This document shows, piece after piece, positions 63,985-64,000 of a DNA stretch of 64,000 nt; the stretch's first letter is position 1, and each line of letters begins with the position of its first letter. A model generated the notes under the pieces. It searched no databases. It was not told where the DNA came from and was given only the letters and a program-made list of their open reading frames with translations. The stretch spans positions 62,001 through 126,000 of the forward strand of contig JASPKZ010007542.1 of assembly GCA_030220185.1 (NCBI GenBank). The letters are read 5' to 3'. The position numbers and the translations under genes are program-made. Source of the DNA: Diploptera punctata. Its lineage: Eukaryota > Arthropoda > Insecta > Blattodea > Blaberidae.

Positions 63985-64000
63985 TGTAAATTAACAATCT

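Overview
This 64 kb window looks like intergenic DNA from a large, AT-rich insect genome that is saturated with transposable elements. I found no convincing single-copy host gene, no spliced gene model, no rRNA gene and no functional tRNA gene. The combination of repeats (a very abundant RTE-like retrotransposon whose C-terminus reads WENNINYDLREVDYTGDDW, SINEs with a tRNA-Asp-like head, jockey-like elements, Helitrons, Tc1-like elements, long AAT and AT microsatellites) most resembles a cockroach, probably Periplaneta americana or a close relative. That species call is my inference from remembered peptide similarity and was not searched.

Layout. 0-6.5 kb: RTE debris, a 5'-truncated jockey-like copy (-), a small reverse-transcriptase (RT) relic, a complete non-autonomous Helitron and a SINE. 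6.5-10.4 kb: a short RT tail, then a long CR1/L2-like non-LTR element whose RT frame is open for 624 codons. 11-13 kb: a second jockey 3' end and a 1.2 kb foldback element. 13.5-17 kb: RTE debris and the best jockey-like ORF (642 codons, open). 17-20 kb: SINEs, RT relics and a degenerate hAT transposon split by an RTE insertion with target duplications. 20.6-23.3 kb: Helitron-like repeats carrying two intron-bearing tRNA-Tyr-like sequences and a 428-bp inverted-repeat insert. 23.3-26 kb: SINEs and a long RTE copy split by another SINE. 26.2-31.7 kb: an old jockey element (-) interrupted by about 2.1 kb of TGAG/GA-type satellite and bracketed by 0.33 kb direct repeats. 34-35.7 kb: a Tc1-like transposon with IR/DR-type termini. 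37.7-44.4 kb: RT relics, SINEs, a minisatellite, a small MITE and a 501-bp palindrome built from two copies of a Penelope-like 3' end. 44.6-50.7 kb: a cluster of RTE copies, including the best one and a twin-primed one. 51.4-52.9 kb: a young-looking Tc1-like transposon with about 160-bp inverted ends. 53.4-64 kb: inverted repeats, RTE copies, an RTE-type endonuclease fragment and SINEs, including a convergent pair.

How the parts relate. Nothing here forms a host pathway. The functional units are mobile elements: non-LTR retrotransposons (endonuclease plus RT) that could supply enzymes in trans to the SINEs, and DNA transposons whose transposases act on terminal inverted repeats. Nested insertions give a relative age order at several places. 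The most unusual structures are the satellite expansion inside the jockey frame, the LTR-like direct repeats around that element, the Penelope-type palindrome, the 1.2 kb foldback and the tRNA-Tyr-like sequences inside a Helitron-like repeat. All boundaries and alignments were made by eye.
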